Assembly (NCBI GenBank): GCA_943331005.2
Contig: CALQJX020000003.1
Span: 1 to 64,000, forward strand
Source of the DNA: Bordetella parapertussis
GTDB lineage: Bacteria; Bacteroidota; Bacteroidia; Chitinophagales; Chitinophagaceae
DNA: 64,000 bases
Direction of reading: 5' to 3'
Shown: positions 63,092 through 64,000 of the stretch, in pieces
Position numbering within the stretch: the first letter of the stretch is position 1
Layout: each line of letters opens with the position of its first letter
Position numbers and translations under genes: made by a program
Notes under the pieces: generated by a model
The model's database searches: none
The model's input: only the letters and a program-made list of their open reading frames with translations
Told to the model about the DNA's origin: nothing

Positions 63092-64000
63092 TTATTCTAC
63101 TATCAGTCTTGCGGTATAATTACCAATTGCTGAGCGAACATTAACGAAGTAGACACCGGCACTCAATGCCGCAATATCTATTCGAACAGGATCATTATTG
63201 GAGGCAGTAATGTGCTCTGTAAGAACTGATCTGCCTGCCATATCGGCTATATTTATCTCGGCATCATCATTAGCCAGATGATCCCAGCTGATGTTCACAA
63301 ATTCCGAAGCCGGATCGGGGAAAAGTACAAGTCCTGTCTGCTTACAATTAACTACATCTACAGCATTTGTAGAGAAAGGATAGATAGTGTGTAGCACCGT
63401 ATGTTTCTTGAATGTGACATCAGACATGGCTGTGGAGCCTGCAGATAAGGAAATGACCGTTGATGGCGTTGTGTAGTAATCATAATCTTCGGGATATATG
63501 ATATAGTTACCCAATGCTATACTACCGAAACTATACATACCCATGGCATTGGTATAGGTATGTGTGAGCACCTGACCTGTAGTTGCATCTTTGAGATAAA
63601 TAAGCATTCCTGCCTCTGGCACCTCACCTGCAGTACCCTTGCCGGCACCTGCATATACATAACCTCCAATAAAACCGGGGCCAGAAGGAACAGTGCCATA
63701 GATCATATTGATGTCCATAACATTGCCAGCACCTACTGTATGCACTGCCGCAACTGCGCTGAACCAGTTTGCCGTAGAAGAACTATAAGTAGGAATATAA
63801 CCACTGATACCTGGAATACTACTGTTCAGTTTAGCTTTTACAAAGTAATTACCTACCGGCTTTGAGTTGAATGCATAGTAATTTCCGGTACCATCGAAGC
63901 AGGTAACAGCAGAGTCTGTGGCCGTTATCGAACTATCTGAAGGATTGAACTGTATCAGCCATACTTTGAGATCAGGAATGGAAGGCGGTGCTGCGCTGAA
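63092..64000 (-). CDS. T9SS-sorted secreted protein, C-terminal part (partial)
   Basis: The last 302 codons of a gene that enters from the right edge; the frame is open from 64000 (codons TTC AGC...) to the stop at 63092. It shows a beta-sandwich domain with GYIPTYSSSTANWFSAVAAV, a second, carboxypeptidase-regulatory-like one (IGGYVYAGAGKGTAGEVPEA, YSFGSIALGNYIIYPEDYD), and a T9SS sorting domain with LFPDPASEFVNISWD and GVYFVNVRSAIGNY. The PDP in place of PNP is a small variant of the motif. The catalytic or binding part is outside the window. Confidence 0.82.
   Translation of the reverse strand, partial: FSAAPPSIPDLKVWLIQFNPSDSSITATDSAVTCFDGTGNYYAFNSKPVGNYFVKAKLNSSIPGISGYIPTYSSSTANWFSAVAAVHTVGAGNVMDINMIYGTVPSGPGFIGGYVYAGAGKGTAGEVPEAGMLIYLKDATTGQVLTHTYTNAMGMYSFGSIALGNYIIYPEDYDYYTTPSTVISLSAGSTAMSDVTFKKHTVLHTIYPFSTNAVDVVNCKQTGLVLFPDPASEFVNISWDHLANDDAEINIADMAGRSVLTEHITASNNDPVRIDIAALSAGVYFVNVRSAIGNYTARLIVE

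Overview
The window looks like chromosome of a Bacteroidota bacterium, most likely of the Chitinophagales/Chitinophagaceae kind. The signs are: several secreted proteins ending in a type IX secretion (T9SS) C-terminal sorting domain with the PNP motif (10527, 36271, 38732, 41369, 63092 and the partial gene at base 1); promoters of the Bacteroidota type (TAnnTTTG near -7) in front of many genes; and family proteins typical of the phylum (BatD/BatE, DUF4175, DUF4249, OMPP1/FadL-like porin, carboxypeptidase-regulatory-domain outer-membrane proteins, short eukaryote-like ProRS). No rRNA, tRNA, CRISPR array, intact insertion sequence or phage gene was recognised.

Layout. 1-2 kb: end of a T9SS protein, a strong terminator and a two-gene ABC exporter. 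2.07-8.37 kb (minus strand): a tight seven-gene operon of a SpeD-like decarboxylase, a zinc-ribbon DUF4178 membrane protein, a 61-aa membrane protein, a DUF350 protein, a membrane-anchored spermidine-synthase-like protein, a Tat-exported FAD amine-oxidase-like protein and a His-rich membrane protein. This is the most unusual system of the window; its SpeD carries Ser where known AdoMet decarboxylases have a catalytic Cys. 8.5-10.4 kb: TauE-like half-permease and asnS. 10.5-12.9 kb: reprolysin-like T9SS protease. 13.0-18.1 kb: TetR regulator with TolC, a lipoprotein adaptor, a FtsX-fold permease and a LolD-like ATPase, one efflux operon. 18.1-19.4 kb: a cytochrome c lipoprotein and a gene-free repeat-rich stretch with eight TGCGCA palindromes. 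19.4-25.3 kb: a lone NuoE-NuoF fusion, an ABC-F ATPase, a histidine-kinase remnant and proS.

25.5-33.1 kb (plus strand): a Tyr/Gly/Asn-rich secreted protein, an FadL-like porin, an OmpA lipoprotein and a DUF4175 protein, all envelope functions. 33.3-36.1 kb: BatE and BatD on the minus strand. 36.3-40.9 kb: two tandem paralogous M43 metalloproteases with sorting domains. 41.4-42.5 kb: a decayed Ig-like adhesin. 42.7-46 kb: small genes, Mrp and a SUMF1-like protein.

46-54.7 kb: two GT39/ArnT-like membrane glycosyltransferases, a DPM1-like polyprenyl-phosphate sugar synthase and a GtrB-like transferase, interleaved with a cysteine desulfurase, a DnaQ-like exonuclease and Mpl (murein recycling); these suggest lipid-linked sugar donors feeding envelope or protein glycosylation. 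55-64 kb: L,D-transpeptidase, DUF4249 lipoprotein, trxB, a TonB-receptor-like outer-membrane protein, aspC, a stand-alone RlmK-like rRNA methyltransferase and the 3' part of another T9SS protein running off the right edge.

All family names come from reading motifs by eye; no database search was possible.
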